A DNA stretch of 64,000 nucleotides, taken from positions 1,054,001-1,118,000 of the forward strand of contig JALJCQ010000016.1 of assembly GCA_023091665.1 (NCBI GenBank). The letters run 5' to 3'. Each line of letters starts with the position of its first letter. Position 1 is the stretch's first letter. Of the stretch, positions 10,301 through 20,047 are shown piece after piece. A program made the translations under genes and the position numbers. The notes below the pieces were generated by a model. That model worked only from the letters and a program-made list of their open reading frames with translations. It was not told the DNA's origin and made no database searches. Source of the stretch: Pythium myriotylum. Its lineage: Eukaryota; Oomycota; Peronosporomycetes; Pythiales; Pythiaceae.

Positions 10301-11469
10301 AGACCAGGCTCATCGCAAAAGAGACCACCGCGACAGTCAGCCGCCAGAGGAACCGTGGCTTGCTTGACAAGCCTTCCGTCGATGAGATCGATCACATTGC
10401 TATCCGAATCCACATCCTGAGGGTTCGCGTCCGACTCCAACGGTTGCGCGGGAAACACAAATGGGTGGGCCATCTCGGTCAGATCACGTCGGCCGGAACC
10501 TTCTCGATACAAAAGCCAGCGAAGCCCTCTCCGCTGGTGGCTGTACAGTAGTAACTTGAGGCCCGGGACGACCTCGTACGCCAAGTGCTGGAACATCGAA
10601 CACACTCCGCTGACCGCCGCCAGGTCTCGTGCGTCGAGCATGCGGATGAAAGTGTGTAGAGCTGGGATCGGCATATCAGTCAACAGCACGTCGCGTCGGG
10701 CCTTCTTCATGCGCGCGGCGTATGTCTCGTCGTCTCGAATGGGCATTTGCTCGACTTGGACGTGGGTCGTAAGCCGGTGGAAGACATCGTCGAGCGTGAA
10801 CCGCGGTGCCTGGGCTTCGTAGGGATGCAACTCGCACCCGACGACATGGCAGCGCGTGAGTCTAGCATTCTCGATGCTTTCTTCCAGCTGCTGCGCGTCG
10901 TCGTCGTGCTTGTTCTTAATGGCCTTGACACCTGACTGCAAGTGGCTCAGCACGAGCTCAAAGTCAGCGAGCGAAGCGACGTTGGGCGCGCGGTCGTCAA
11001 GCGCCACAAAGAGCTGCAGCGTGGCCGTGCGCACTCCGTCTCGACGCATCGTGGCCACGACGTACTTGATCGAGATCGCGAGCACGTGGCGCTCGCGTAG
11101 CACGAGCAGGCTGCGCAGCAGCCGCACAAAGTCGCAGCGGCAGCCGCTCTCGTGGTTGACGCACACGACGGGCTCGGCGAGCGGCTTGCCGGCGCGCGCA
11201 AGCGTCGGGAACTCGAGCTGCAGCCAGTCGTCGCCCGTGCGCGAGAGCTCAGCAGGCAGCGCGACGACGTCGTGGCCGCCGAGCGGCACGTTCGCGTACA
11301 GCGGCGCGAGCAGCTCGACGACATGGGCGCGTGCGAGAGACGGGGCTGAAGGCATGCGTTGCGCAGTGCGAAGCGGCGAGTGGCGCGCGCGCGCCATGGG
11401 TCGCTCGCAGCGGCGGCGCGGCGGCAACTCGGAGCTGCTCGTTTGTCGAAGGGAGCGACCATCATTCAT
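7390..11469 (-). CDS. F-box/SNF2 helicase/RING protein, copy 2
   Basis: Single exon. The open frame from 11469 gives 1359 residues; alignment with copy 1 starts at MPSAPSLARAHVVELLAPLY, so the ATG at 11355 (1321 residues) is an equal candidate. The layout matches copy 1: F-box-like segment (IPALHTFIRMLDARDLAAV), Walker A DEPGLGKT, IIVDEGHKLGG, RING (CTMCGRH...CGHMACADC...CGICD), helicase C with DVGSHGLDLS and ARAHRMG, and a C-terminal VVDLTSDGDS motif. Differences are a basic RRRRAR-type insert before the shared IPIDLTRFVTV block, a Gly/Asp insert and longer Ser/Gln-rich tail. DNA around the Walker A motif is about 80% identical to copy 1 by eye, so this is a paralogue from an inverted duplication. 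Both copies look functional. Confidence 0.88.
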   Translation of the reverse strand: MNDGRSLRQTSSSELPPRRRCERPMARARHSPLRTAQRMPSAPSLARAHVVELLAPLYANVPLGGHDVVALPAELSRTGDDWLQLEFPTLARAGKPLAEPVVCVNHESGCRCDFVRLLRSLLVLRERHVLAISIKYVVATMRRDGVRTATLQLFVALDDRAPNVASLADFELVLSHLQSGVKAIKNKHDDDAQQLEESIENARLTRCHVVGCELHPYEAQAPRFTLDDVFHRLTTHVQVEQMPIRDDETYAARMKKARRDVLLTDMPIPALHTFIRMLDARDLAAVSGVCSMFQHLAYEVVPGLKLLLYSHQRRGLRWLLYREGSGRRDLTEMAHPFVFPAQPLESDANPQDVDSDSNVIDLIDGRLVKQATVPLAADCRGGLFCDEPGLGKTITMLALILRTKGQRSDPRTLVRDDLRGAPRIGMSLRSAGSRGRELNTQRLKASATSLIVVPNPLLDHWRYQIATHVAHGVLKVFVDDVEFKGDLPSAEELATYDVVITSFGRLTDEWKYRRPKSALEERRPERFMFEDGPDRFVDGFVNRGTSPLLMVHWIRIIVDEGHKLGGTNQAYHMRMARLFHADKRWVMTGTPTPNTLQSADLRHMHGLLVFLRDRPYGEADGKAWLKAIAKPFEQNERAGYVRLLHLLNRIMMRHTKESVHTLIPAPVRHVVLIDPTPKEYAMYNGVAAAVRANLVITNKDPHTPGKLHLDSLLNPIHRRWAKQVTVNLRLATCGGGQIKATLTRESFAETVNMLNSNGVDPERVNKVIEFMRKAESIDVLSLCTMCGRHLQLLMLLPCGHMACADCVESRVEAVGPSCGICDTGYDWEFFQMLQPGFEFSSVEEKWEYDEGPLAGFGHGNVTAPNGFGAQGQDPPAQRRRARPNDGSTIPVREQNGNRRRIIPIDLTRFVTVNASKAFYVASRITELRKEFARHDPRDAWSSAPPRPKVVKAIIFSQFKEHIWRVKVALAQQGIQCADFITGVSPAMRLAGLLKFRNDPDSNVLVLTDVGSHGLDLSFVTHIFLMDEIWDKSLEKQVIARAHRMGARHSVVVEQLLMRSSVEEIMHEMNKRERYGEEPDDTPGGGGDDSDNDETPQASAPHQPGSRAMKGFFAGENKLKSKRLKNRQSQTSKGGQSEPHSKSSMQHRQLQHLLQNLRLIEESTVSEFGIVKFQVLDNDGQRVRSASLRLPNPGKPPTSMVTESTGPHGTGAPPATGTQSSSSQPSSVQADQVVVSGSSAPNSVDRPSNGKQKMTTSRPRVQFQDAPQSAKSAVVVDLTSDGDSPSEKNMKVQSRSMRTRFAMGLQTSYSYTNGSDEDYDDDDDWNPGAPRRVSSARIKSNGKGKQKRVRLAVEEGSDDE

Positions 11470-11660
11470 GGGACGAGGACATCCAGCTCACCTTGTTTTG
11501 AGAACGTAACCGGTTACGCTACGTTTTGTACCGACCGAGCGGATTTAGAAGGACATCACAGTGTACCTATCTGTTTTGACAGGGGAAGTGACTGTCAAAC
11601 GAGGAGCTCCTGGGGATCACTTTCGCATTCACGCCGAGGGAGAAAGAGAGAGAGAGAACG
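11470..11660. promoter_or_regulatory. Divergent promoter, SNF2 copy 2 / OHCU decarboxylase
   Basis: This 191-nt gap separates start codons on opposite strands. It holds a perfect 14-bp palindrome CGTAACCGGTTACG at 11505-11518, a 10-bp palindrome AGGAGCTCCT at 11602-11611 and a GA-repeat just before the plus-strand ATG. Regulatory function is inferred from position only. Confidence 0.5.
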
Positions 11661-12377
11661 ATGGCGGACGTGGCCAAGCTGAACGAGGCGGCGGCGGCGC
11701 CCGACGCCACGCGAGAGGGATCGGCCGTCTACCAGCAGCTGCTCCACTGCTGCGGCTCGCGCGCGTGGGTGCGCCACATGCTGCGAGCGCTCCCCGTCGC
11801 AGATTTCGCGGCGCTCTGCCGCGCGTCGGACGCCGCCGACGCGACGCTCACGCGCGACGACTGGCTCGAGGCCTTTGCCGCGCACCCTCGAGTGCGTTTG
11901 TCGCAGTTGCGATTTCGCTGCGCGGTACGAGGAGATGGCTGACGATCGTGTGTGCTGTATGCGCGGGGTAGATTGGCCGCGCCAAGAAGCCGATCAAGGC
12001 GTGGGAGGCTCAGGAACAAAAGGTTCGCACGACGTCAAACGTGCTCTGCAACGTGAGCTGATGTGTACGGTTGACAATAGGCTACACAGACGGCGGACGA
12101 TGCGGTTCTCGACCGGCTGGAAGAGCTCAACAACCAGTACTTTGACAAGTTCGGGTGAGTGGGAAGTTGTGACTCCCTGGGGAGTCTGAAGAAACTAACA
12201 CGAACCTGTTCTCCAAGGTACATTTACATCGTTTGCGCAACGGGAAAGTCGGCTGAAGAAATGCTGGCCATTCTCGAGTCGCGAGTGGGTAACTCCCCCG
12301 ACGTTGAGCTCCCTATCGCTGCTGCCGAGCAAAGCAAGATCTCGAAGATCCGACTCGGCAAGCTCCTAGAAGAGTAA
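11661..12377 (+). CDS. URAD: OHCU decarboxylase (2-oxo-4-hydroxy-4-carboxy-5-ureidoimidazoline decarboxylase)
   Basis: Exons 11661-11891, 11972-12022, 12081-12154 and 12218-12377; introns of 80, 58 and 63 nt; 171 residues, the usual family length. Spliced blocks match the family in order: DWLEAFAAHPRIG (catalytic His of the HP motif), WEAQEQK, LEELNNQYFDKFGYIYIVCATGKS, EEMLAILESRVGN and SKISKIRLGKLLEE. The enzyme carries out the last step of urate oxidation, turning OHCU into S-allantoin, after uricase and HIU hydrolase. The C-terminus is not a peroxisomal SKL-type signal, so location is open. The first intron starts GTGCGT and the second GTTCGC, weaker than the GTGAGT of the third, but they are the only choices that keep the family sequence. 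It is convergent with the next gene. Confidence 0.9.
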
Positions 12378-12569
12378 GGTTGGCTCTGGCTTTGAAACTT
12401 TGATGATACCTGTTAGTAAGCTAACCCAATTGATTGAATGGCACTTAGATTGTCGACGAAAGCAAAGCTCTAGAATGCAACAACTAATCATCCAATACAA
12501 GCAGCTGCCTTCAAAACTGATCAAGAACTCTTGATTGAGCCTCATCAAGCGTCCACTCTGTGTGACGCT

Positions 12570-14317
12570 TTAAGCACTGTCTTGGTCGCTCTCAAGGCAA
12601 ATCGTGGCCTGAGCGGAGCCTTCATGGAGTGCGACGACGTGCTTCTCCAACCCTTCTCCGTTGTACGACACCAGAGGAGAGATCTCGATCGTCGAGGCTG
12701 CACCCAACTTCTCGGTCTGAAACTGCTCCAAGTCTTCCTTCGACAGGACTGACTCAGCTGCTTTGACTAGCCACGACTTGGCTTCGTCGAAGATCATCTT
12801 TTTTGCCGTGTCGGGAGAGTCGACTGTGCTCCCTGGCGCATTCTTCACTGGCGCGAACTCGGTTTCGCGAGGCACCGAAAGAACTGCCATGCGAGAAGAT
12901 AGAGGGAACGTGTCGAAGATGAAGGCCTCGAGCTTGATTCCCGAGTTCACGGTCGGCGTGTATGTCTTGCCGTTCTCGTCGGCAATCGGAATCTTCTTTT
13001 GCGCGACATGATACTCGAGGCTGAGGTTTGGAAGCACCACATCGCTAAGGAACTCCCTACAAATTTTCAAGACAATCAGACAATTCCGTCCAGGATGAAT
13101 GCAAGCTCGTATGAGGACACATACGTCGTGAAGAAATGGTTGCAGATGTTGGCGGCACCGTACACGAGGTTCCCAGTCGTGGCGTCCGTGAGCTCGGACG
13201 TAGCCTTGTCCATCTCGGAGTACTCAATGATGCAGAACTTGCCGTCCTTCTTCGCAACGACCCCGACGCTTTCATTCGCGCGCGACTTCCACACGACCTT
13301 GTTGCCGCAGTCAGCGTTCTTGTCGATACAGTATCCAATGAAGACCGGGTCGGCAACCTTGCACAACGCATTGTCCACCGAGAAGACGTGAACGTACTTG
13401 ACGCCTCGCTCTTTGAGCTTTGCAAGTCCTCCGCTCTTGTCGAGCGCCTTGTAGATCCCGCCGTTACCGTCCGACGCCGTCGCGAGCGTGTACGAGTCCT
13501 CAAGCATCAGCTTGCCTTCCGTCGTGAAGCACGGCAGCGTGCCTTGTGGGAAGAAGAAGACTTGGTCCTCGGTCAACCCGAAGAACTCGTGCTGCTTGAA
13601 GTACGCGACGGTCTCGCTGTGGTTCATGAGGCTCGTCATCACATACAGCGGAATGACCGGGCTCGGCTGCTCGCCGTCCGCTGGAAATGCCGCGGCCGCG
13701 AGGCGCTCGAGCTTGAGCACGCGCTCGGTGAAGAGCTGGAAGAGGCTCTTCTCGGACGGGAGTCCGATGTTGTACAGCCCCTTGGGGCCCGCAAAGCCCA
13801 GGCGCGTGCCCTGGCCGCCGCCCATGACCAGCGCGCACACCTCGCCCTTGGCGATGGCCTCGAGGCCCAGCGAGAGCCAGCGCTTCTTGTCCTCTTCACT
13901 GCACGTCTCGAGCAGGTCAAACTCCTCGAGCGGCTCAATGTTGGCCGTCTTGTCGGCGACGTCGGCTGCACCCGAGGTCGAGGCCTGGAAAATGGACTCG
14001 AGCAGGTCCAGATCGAGCGCCTCGAGCTGCGACACACGGTCCATTCTATCTGAGCATAGTCTGTATAACCTCATGAGGAAAGGGCGGCGAGCCATGCGCG
14101 TACCTGCGCCACGAGCGCCGCGCTCTGGTCGGCGTCCAGCTTGCCCTGCTCGTAAAACTGCTCCCGTGCGTCAGCGTGAGCATGAACCACGCCCCGTTTC
14201 TGCGCCGCGACGCACCTTGAGCACGTGGCTCTGCTGCTTCTCGCGCAGACGCGCTACGAGCGCCTCGGGCACGACGCCCGCGAGCTTGGCGCGCTTGCTG
14301 GTCGGCGAGTCCCCCAT
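12570..14317 (-). CDS. UAP1: UDP-N-acetylglucosamine pyrophosphorylase
   Basis: Exons 14216-14317, 14104-14157, 13125-14026 and 12570-13056, introns 58, 77 and 68 nt, 514 residues. The nucleotidyltransferase signature GGGQGTRLGFAGPKG is followed by YVMTSLMNHSET, FFPQGTLPCF, HVFSVDNALCKVADP, NHFFT-EFLSDVV (across the last junction), EYHVAQKKIP and PLVSYNGEGLE, all in family order. It makes UDP-GlcNAc from GlcNAc-1-phosphate and UTP in the cytosol, for N-glycans, GPI anchors and any chitin-like wall polymer. The first exon (MGDSPTSKRAKLAG) and the 54-nt second exon were found by splicing; together they restore the helical N-terminus seen in animal UAP1 (HVLKFYEQG...LVAQLEALDLD). A start at 14044 would lose it. 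Confidence 0.93.
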
Positions 14318-15210
14318 CGTGGTCGAAATGAGTTGTGGGCGAGCCTCGAGGAGGTCAGTATCCGACCAGATTCGAAACTTCTGAACCGGGAAACAGAGTA
14401 TATCCGTTATTTAAAGTGTTTTGACGGATTCCAAGTGTAACTAAATGTAATTGGAACGTGTAGATGGGTTATTTGTTTTTCTGCTCAGCTTCAACTCCGA
14501 TGGATCTCCTCACGGGCTCATGGGAGTCTCAATGGAGCACGTCAAGTGGCGCGCAACACCGCCGCTTGCTGACGCGGATACTGAGCGCTGCGGACGCCCA
14601 CCCAGCGGCTTGTCGTCGGCCTCGTTTTCCCACTCTCCTCACGCGACCGGAGCACGCTCAGCAGCCAGCAGCGCATGGCCCGAGCCGAAGTGAGAGAACT
14701 CGCGTGGTCGAAAGCGCACGGGCCACGACTGAGCGGCGCTTCAGGCGGGTGCGCCGATACGTGATCATGGGCTTCGCCAAAACCTGGCGCTCCATTGAAC
14801 GGCCGTGTAAGTAGGTGTTGGAAGTTCGAATCCCCACAGGGTGCGAGCCTGAGGCTCGCTCTCAGTTTTCGTGTTCGTCTTAAGGGGCACAACCCCATTC
14901 AAGATCAGCAATTTTTGCGGATCGTGCTCAAAGAAGCAACGCGACCACGTTATCGACGGGAACTCTCCGCTAGTTACCACGACGCCGTAAGATCGGCAGC
15001 CGATGTAACAAGGGTGGACGATCACGGCTCGATGTTGACGTGGAGCGCCATGGTATTTGTGAGAACCAAACGAATGGCGAGCCTGGTTCGGGGGAGATGG
15101 CCCATGAACCTCATCTCATCACAACCACGGATACCCAACGACTTTATACTTGAAGTATTATACAATATCCTTAAGTCTATCGATACGGCGCAAAAAGATC
15201 AAAGCCCAAA
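14318..15210. other. Intergenic region upstream of UAP1 with a tRNA-like fragment
   Basis: An 893-nt stretch between the UAP1 start and the 3' end of the next minus-strand gene. No convincing coding frame. At 14822-14837 there is AGTTCGAATCCCC, close to a Pol III B box (GGTTCGANTCC), but stems for a full tRNA do not form around it. The rest shows nothing I can name. Confidence 0.45.
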
Positions 15211-18200
15211 TCAGCCTGGCCACCAAAACGACTCGGGCAGCACGTGCTGCCGCAAAATGTCGCTCGACAATTGTCCGATGAAGATGAGCGTCATCGCGAA
15301 GAACGTCACTACGGCAACGTGCCAGTTGGAGAACGCGTCGACTTCGGAGAGTGTCTCTGCGGCGACGAAGCTGAAGGGGTCTTTTTGGATCTGAGAGTAG
15401 ACTGCCACGGGCACGTAGATCTGCCGGATCGACGAATCTTCGTCTCGATCAACGGCGATACGCAAATGACCTTTGTCGGGCATGTGGCGAAAGACCTCGA
15501 AGGCAATATCTCCTGGAACGAATCTGGAGAGACACCAGTATCGTGAGCAAGACATTCAACCCTCACATGCTTTCATGCTTTGGTAGGAGTAGGATTCGTA
15601 CCTGAGAACCTCTTCTTGGCAGCTTTCATGAATTGGCTCAAGCTGCTGTGAGCGAATCCAGTCAGCATTCAAGTAGACCCATTTGAGCGCACGGCTGACG
15701 CCCGTTCCAGATGTTAACACTTCGGTGGGATCCCTATGCAAGAAGTTTTAACTTTAGAAAGGCATCCACATGTTGGGGCGACTAAGGGAACTTACCTCGC
15801 ACTGACAATCTTGGGGAGGATAACTTTAATTGCCTCGTAGATCAGCGACCGAGCTTGACCTCGCATGCGCTGCTCCATGCTTCCAGTGGATCGCCGTCGC
15901 CCTCCACCGAACTTGCGTCGGATGCTAGCATACAGCCAGTAACGAGCTGACTCGGCGCGAAGTAGGTTGTTCACCTTGTGACACGTGGCTCGTGCGACCA
16001 GCAGGTCTTCTGGTGTCAGGAAGTGGCCGACCTGAAAATGGACTTCGTATGGCAGACCCAAGAATGCCGAGTCAGCTTGAGCACTGTACGAAGTTAAATT
16101 CAGTATGGTCATGGCTACAAACAATGAACCAGATACCAGACTTACTCCGTGGTGGAAGCCGAGGAGCGGCGTTGCATGATCTTCTTCTCGAAACTCGTGA
16201 TAGCTTCAAAAACCAGCTCATCGCAGATGCAGGTCGAGATTCCTGTGGCTGTGCCCACGAGGATGGCAACGAGCAAATCATTGGGCCAAATAAACACGTA
16301 CGATACAAACCACGCGACAGCACACGAGCTCATCTCAGCTAGTGATCGCAGCGGATGGATTTTCCAGTTGTAGCGAATATAGAGCACACGGTCCTGCAGG
16401 ATGAGACCGGCTTTCCGCGTCGGCTTCCAGATCACAAACACATCTGCAAGAAGCGCGAAGGCCACGCCAGTTGTTGTTGCGAGAACGAAAGCAACTTCAA
16501 TACTGCGAAGATGAGTGTAAATGATGTTGAACGCGATAGCACCCACTAGTCCCAACAAACTGATCACTGGTAGTGGAAGTACGCGACTCTTCTCGCTTGC
16601 TGGATCCTCGGACCCTTCGATGGGTAGCGCACGCGCGTGGCTTCGCACCTGCTCGCCGATTAGCGTCACTAGCATGCCGGACACCGTGCCTACTTGTGTT
16701 GCTACAAGAAGATCACCGTAGATCGCGTAGCTACCGTAGATGACACCCAGAAAGCAACCAACTTCAACAAAGGAACGAACAGGATTTTCATACCAGTTGT
16801 CCTTGGCATGAAGAAACCGATCCTGGAGGATTATACCGGCCCACCGCGTCGGCTTGTACTGGACCAGGAGGTCAGCGACACACAAGAAAGCAAATCCGGC
16901 AAATGTCGCCAGTAGCACCGTGACTTCGAGGCTTCGAATGTTTTCAAAAATCCACTGGAAGGTACCTGAACCAATGTACGCGAACAGGAGCATCGCAGGA
17001 AGTACACGAGGGCGCTCATTCTTCTTCGTCTTCGAAGGGGTTGTATCTTGACTATCTCCTGCCGCAACAGTCGACGAATCTTCTTGTTCATCATCGTCGT
17101 GTTCCCAATGAATGAACTCGGACCGCTTGCGTCGATAGTACTCACCGGACAGGGTCACGGCGATTCCTGAAAAGGTTCCTAAGTGGAGAGCGAGCAGCAG
17201 ATCGTCGTAGAGTGCGAACGAACCGACTATCACTGAGAGCCACGTAAAGACCTCAAGGAACGAGCGAAGCGGCTCGCTTTGCCAGTTCTCCTTTGCGTCC
17301 ATCACGCGACTTTGGAGGATGTGGCCAATCTCTCGTGTAGGCTCCCACAGCAGAAACAGCTCACTCGACGCCAAGAAAAATACTCCTGCTAGCGACGCCA
17401 GGCAAAACGCCGCTTCGATGTTGTCAATGTTGTGGTAGATCGAAAAGAGGCTGATCACTGAGATCCAACCAATTGCAAACACCCAGAAGACCATGGCGCA
17501 CGTCGTCGTAAGCTGGAGGCGGGCACGATGGCCGATCGTCAGGTTCAGACGTGACCGCAGCCATTGGCCGCCTACCGAGATGACGATCCCAGATAGCGAG
17601 GCAAGAGTCACCGAGCTGAACACTGTCGATGTCGCCGCGAGAGTGCCGATGAACACACCGAAAAAGACCGCCATTTCTACGAACGCCTGCAGCGGGAAGA
17701 CGAGCCACTTATTCTTGAAGTGTTTGAAGCCCGTCTGCGCTAGAACCTCTGGTCGCAGTTCGTGGCTGATCGTGCTTATCAAGTACCCGACACTAGTCGA
17801 GACAACGACGTTCGCGGCAGAAAACTGGGATAGCGTCACTTGGTGTTGAGGGTTCATGAACATCATGAAGATCGTCGAGTGGACGTCGACGATCGTGACT
17901 AGCACGATCGAGATGAACGTCCACTTGAGCCGCTTGTACAGGAAAGGATAGCTGATGCGAATGTAACCCATCACGCTTTTGGCCTTCGCAACGGGCTCGT
18001 CGAAGCCTTCAGCCTGGATCACGATCGAGGGAGTCGCGTCAGCTGGTGCCACTGAAGCCGCCGTCGCTGCCTGCGCCGACTTCCAGTTCTCTTTGGCCTC
18101 AATCTCGTCCCAACACTCGCGTGAAAGGCTGATGCAAAACCACGAAAGGTAGGTCGAGAAGGCGATGGAGGGCCAGCCAACGTCGAGCACGCGCCACGCG

Positions 18201-19387
18201 ACGGCGGTCACGCCTGCAATGCACAGTGTTGAACCGATCCGGCGCCCAACGGAGGAGACCTTGGTGGCGATGACGGCGCTGTCGTAGAGCGCGTGGATCG
18301 TCAGCGACGCAGCACACAAGCCGACCGACCAGAGCAGCAGCAAGCCAAAGTAGGAAGGCACGACCAGGAGCGTGAACGCAGCCGAGGCGACTTGGTACGA
18401 GAAGAAGATGGTCATGACCCCGAGCGGCAGCAGTTTGACCCAGTGGTCGGCTGGGAGTTCGTCGTGGCGCCTGGAGAAGAGCAGCACGCTGCTGGAGATG
18501 GTCTCGCCCGCGAGGATCAGCGCGACGCCCGTGAGCGTGCCGACTTGGAGCGCGAGCATCGTGTCCTGGGTCGCGTGGTAGCCCAGCACGGTGGCCGCGA
18601 ACACGGCCGAGGACTCGGCGAGCGAGCGCCCGGTCTTGGTCTCCCAGTTGTGGCGCGCGTCGACGATCCGTGACTGGAGAACGATGCCGGCGTTGCGCGT
18701 CGGCTCGTAGAGCAGCAACAGCTCGCTCGCGACGATGAGCGAGACGCCGACGAGCGTGATGAGCAAGTAGGCGATCACGAGGTCGTCGATGGACTGGGAC
18801 TCGGCGTCGACGTCGCCGCTGAGGAAGCGCTGGAGGCTGCGCCAGCTCGCGGTCGTGACGTAGCCGACGCAGAGGTAGGCGAGCCCGGCCTTGAGCCAGG
18901 CGACGCGTTCGCGCGTGCGCGGCGAGCGCTGCGATTCGAGGCGGCGCACGGCGTCGGCCGCCAAGTCGCTGGCGAGCGCGAGCGCCGCGGCCGTGAGCGC
19001 GCCGCCGCCGATCGAGAGCAGTTCGCTGTGGCAGCTCGTGTACGAGACCCAGACCGAGCCCATCCAGGAGCAGACCTCGAGGAAGAGGCGCAGGCGGTCG
19101 CGGCGGCGCCACGCGAGCGGGTCGGAGCGGCGCAGCAGGCGCTCGCCGAGCGCGCAGCCGGCGACGCGCAGCGCCGCGCAGAGCAGCAGGAAGAGCGCGC
19201 CGGCGCTCGCGACGAGCAGCGCGCCGCCCACGAGCAGCTGCAGACGCGGCGGCGGCGCGAGCGCGAGCGCGGCCTCGCACGCGGCCACGGCGGCGAGCGC
19301 GAGCACGAGCGCGGCGTGCGGCGAGCCGTCTCGCGCCATCGCGAGGAGGGGGCGAGCCGCGGTCTTGGAAATGGTGGCGAGCTCCAT
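15211..19387 (-). CDS. Repeat-module multi-pass membrane protein with F-box-containing C-terminus
   Basis: Exons 16146-19387, 15796-16083, 15602-15733 and 15211-15523; introns 62, 62 and 78 nt; 1324 residues. The first exon alone ends in a stop at 16142, but the codon before it overlaps a GTAAGT donor, and splicing to 16083 enters an F-box-like frame in phase; the two reading frames are otherwise only 18 nt apart, so one gene is favoured. Many hydrophobic segments surround four modules, each with PTR-x2-G-x2-LQ[SD]R-x6-NW-x5-RS (about residues 230, 680, 845, 985) then GT-x-[ST]G-x5-GE about 50 residues on. The C-terminal part has LPYEVHFQVGHFLTPEDLLVARATC (F-box-like, two hydrophobic helices) and one more membrane helix (VVTFFAMTLIFIGQL). 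Family not recognised; likely lineage-specific. Alternative: two separate genes. Confidence 0.7.
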
Positions 19388-20047
19388 TGCATGAAGGTGA
19401 GGGGCGGCAGCGCGGTTTTAACACGGGGTTTTAGTGGGGGGATAGTGCGGAATTAGCACGAGGGGGGAGCGACGGGGCGGTATAGTGAACGCAAGAGAGA
19501 TTCCGTCGGCGGTGGACGCACGCGCGTGGAATTGGCGACGAGGGGAGCACGAATTAGCACGAGTTGATTGGTCAACCTGTGATTACGAGCCTCGCGGACG
19601 TATCAAGACGCGAGCGACTGGGCGCAAAGTATTGAGTAATCCCTGGGTTTTAGAGACAGGATACGATAGTGACATGTCTCAACCGCACCGACCGGGATGA
19701 GACAGGCGTGGGATGTGGAAGTTGGGGATGTTCCGCGAGGGCGTCACGTGGCCTGGTCTCGAGAACGGTTCTCTCTCGCGCGCGTGCGTGCGCGTGTCGA
19801 AGGCGTCACCGCACGCAGGAACGGTTCCGCCGGCGACCGGCGAGAACCGTTCTCTTCCGTCTTTTTTTTTGCTTTCGATTTCGTTCTTTGGCGTGGACGT
19901 GTTCTCGAAGCTTCCGCCGTTTGCTGCTCTGATGCCACCGCGAAAGTCACTCTTCTGAAACACTACCGTAGTGACAATATATCACTCCATCGAGGGACTC
20001 GTTCAAACCTACCCTCGTAAGGTGTAAAAGAAGAGGGATGGTTCCGA
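19388..20047. promoter_or_regulatory. Divergent promoter with GAAC-N-GTTC inverted repeats
   Basis: 660 nt between the membrane-protein start (minus) and LUC7-like start (plus). It contains GAGAACGGTTCTC near 19761, GGAACGGTTCC near 19818 and GAGAACCGTTCTC near 19843. The first and third are reverse complements of each other, and all three are GAAC-N-GTTC inverted repeats. An alternating CG/TG tract (about 19779-19798) lies between. No gene seen. Confidence 0.5.

Noticed and set aside
14780..14860. A functional tRNA gene
   Set aside because: B-box-like sequence present but the T, D and acceptor stems do not pair.
16142..16144. Stop codon as the true end of the membrane protein
   Set aside because: It lies within a consensus donor whose splicing keeps frame into the adjacent F-box-like exon; kept as an alternative rather than the main model.
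18099..19424. 441-codon Arg/Ala-rich frame on the same strand as the membrane protein
   Set aside because: Out-of-frame overlap with strongly biased composition; the membrane-protein frame carries the repeat motifs.
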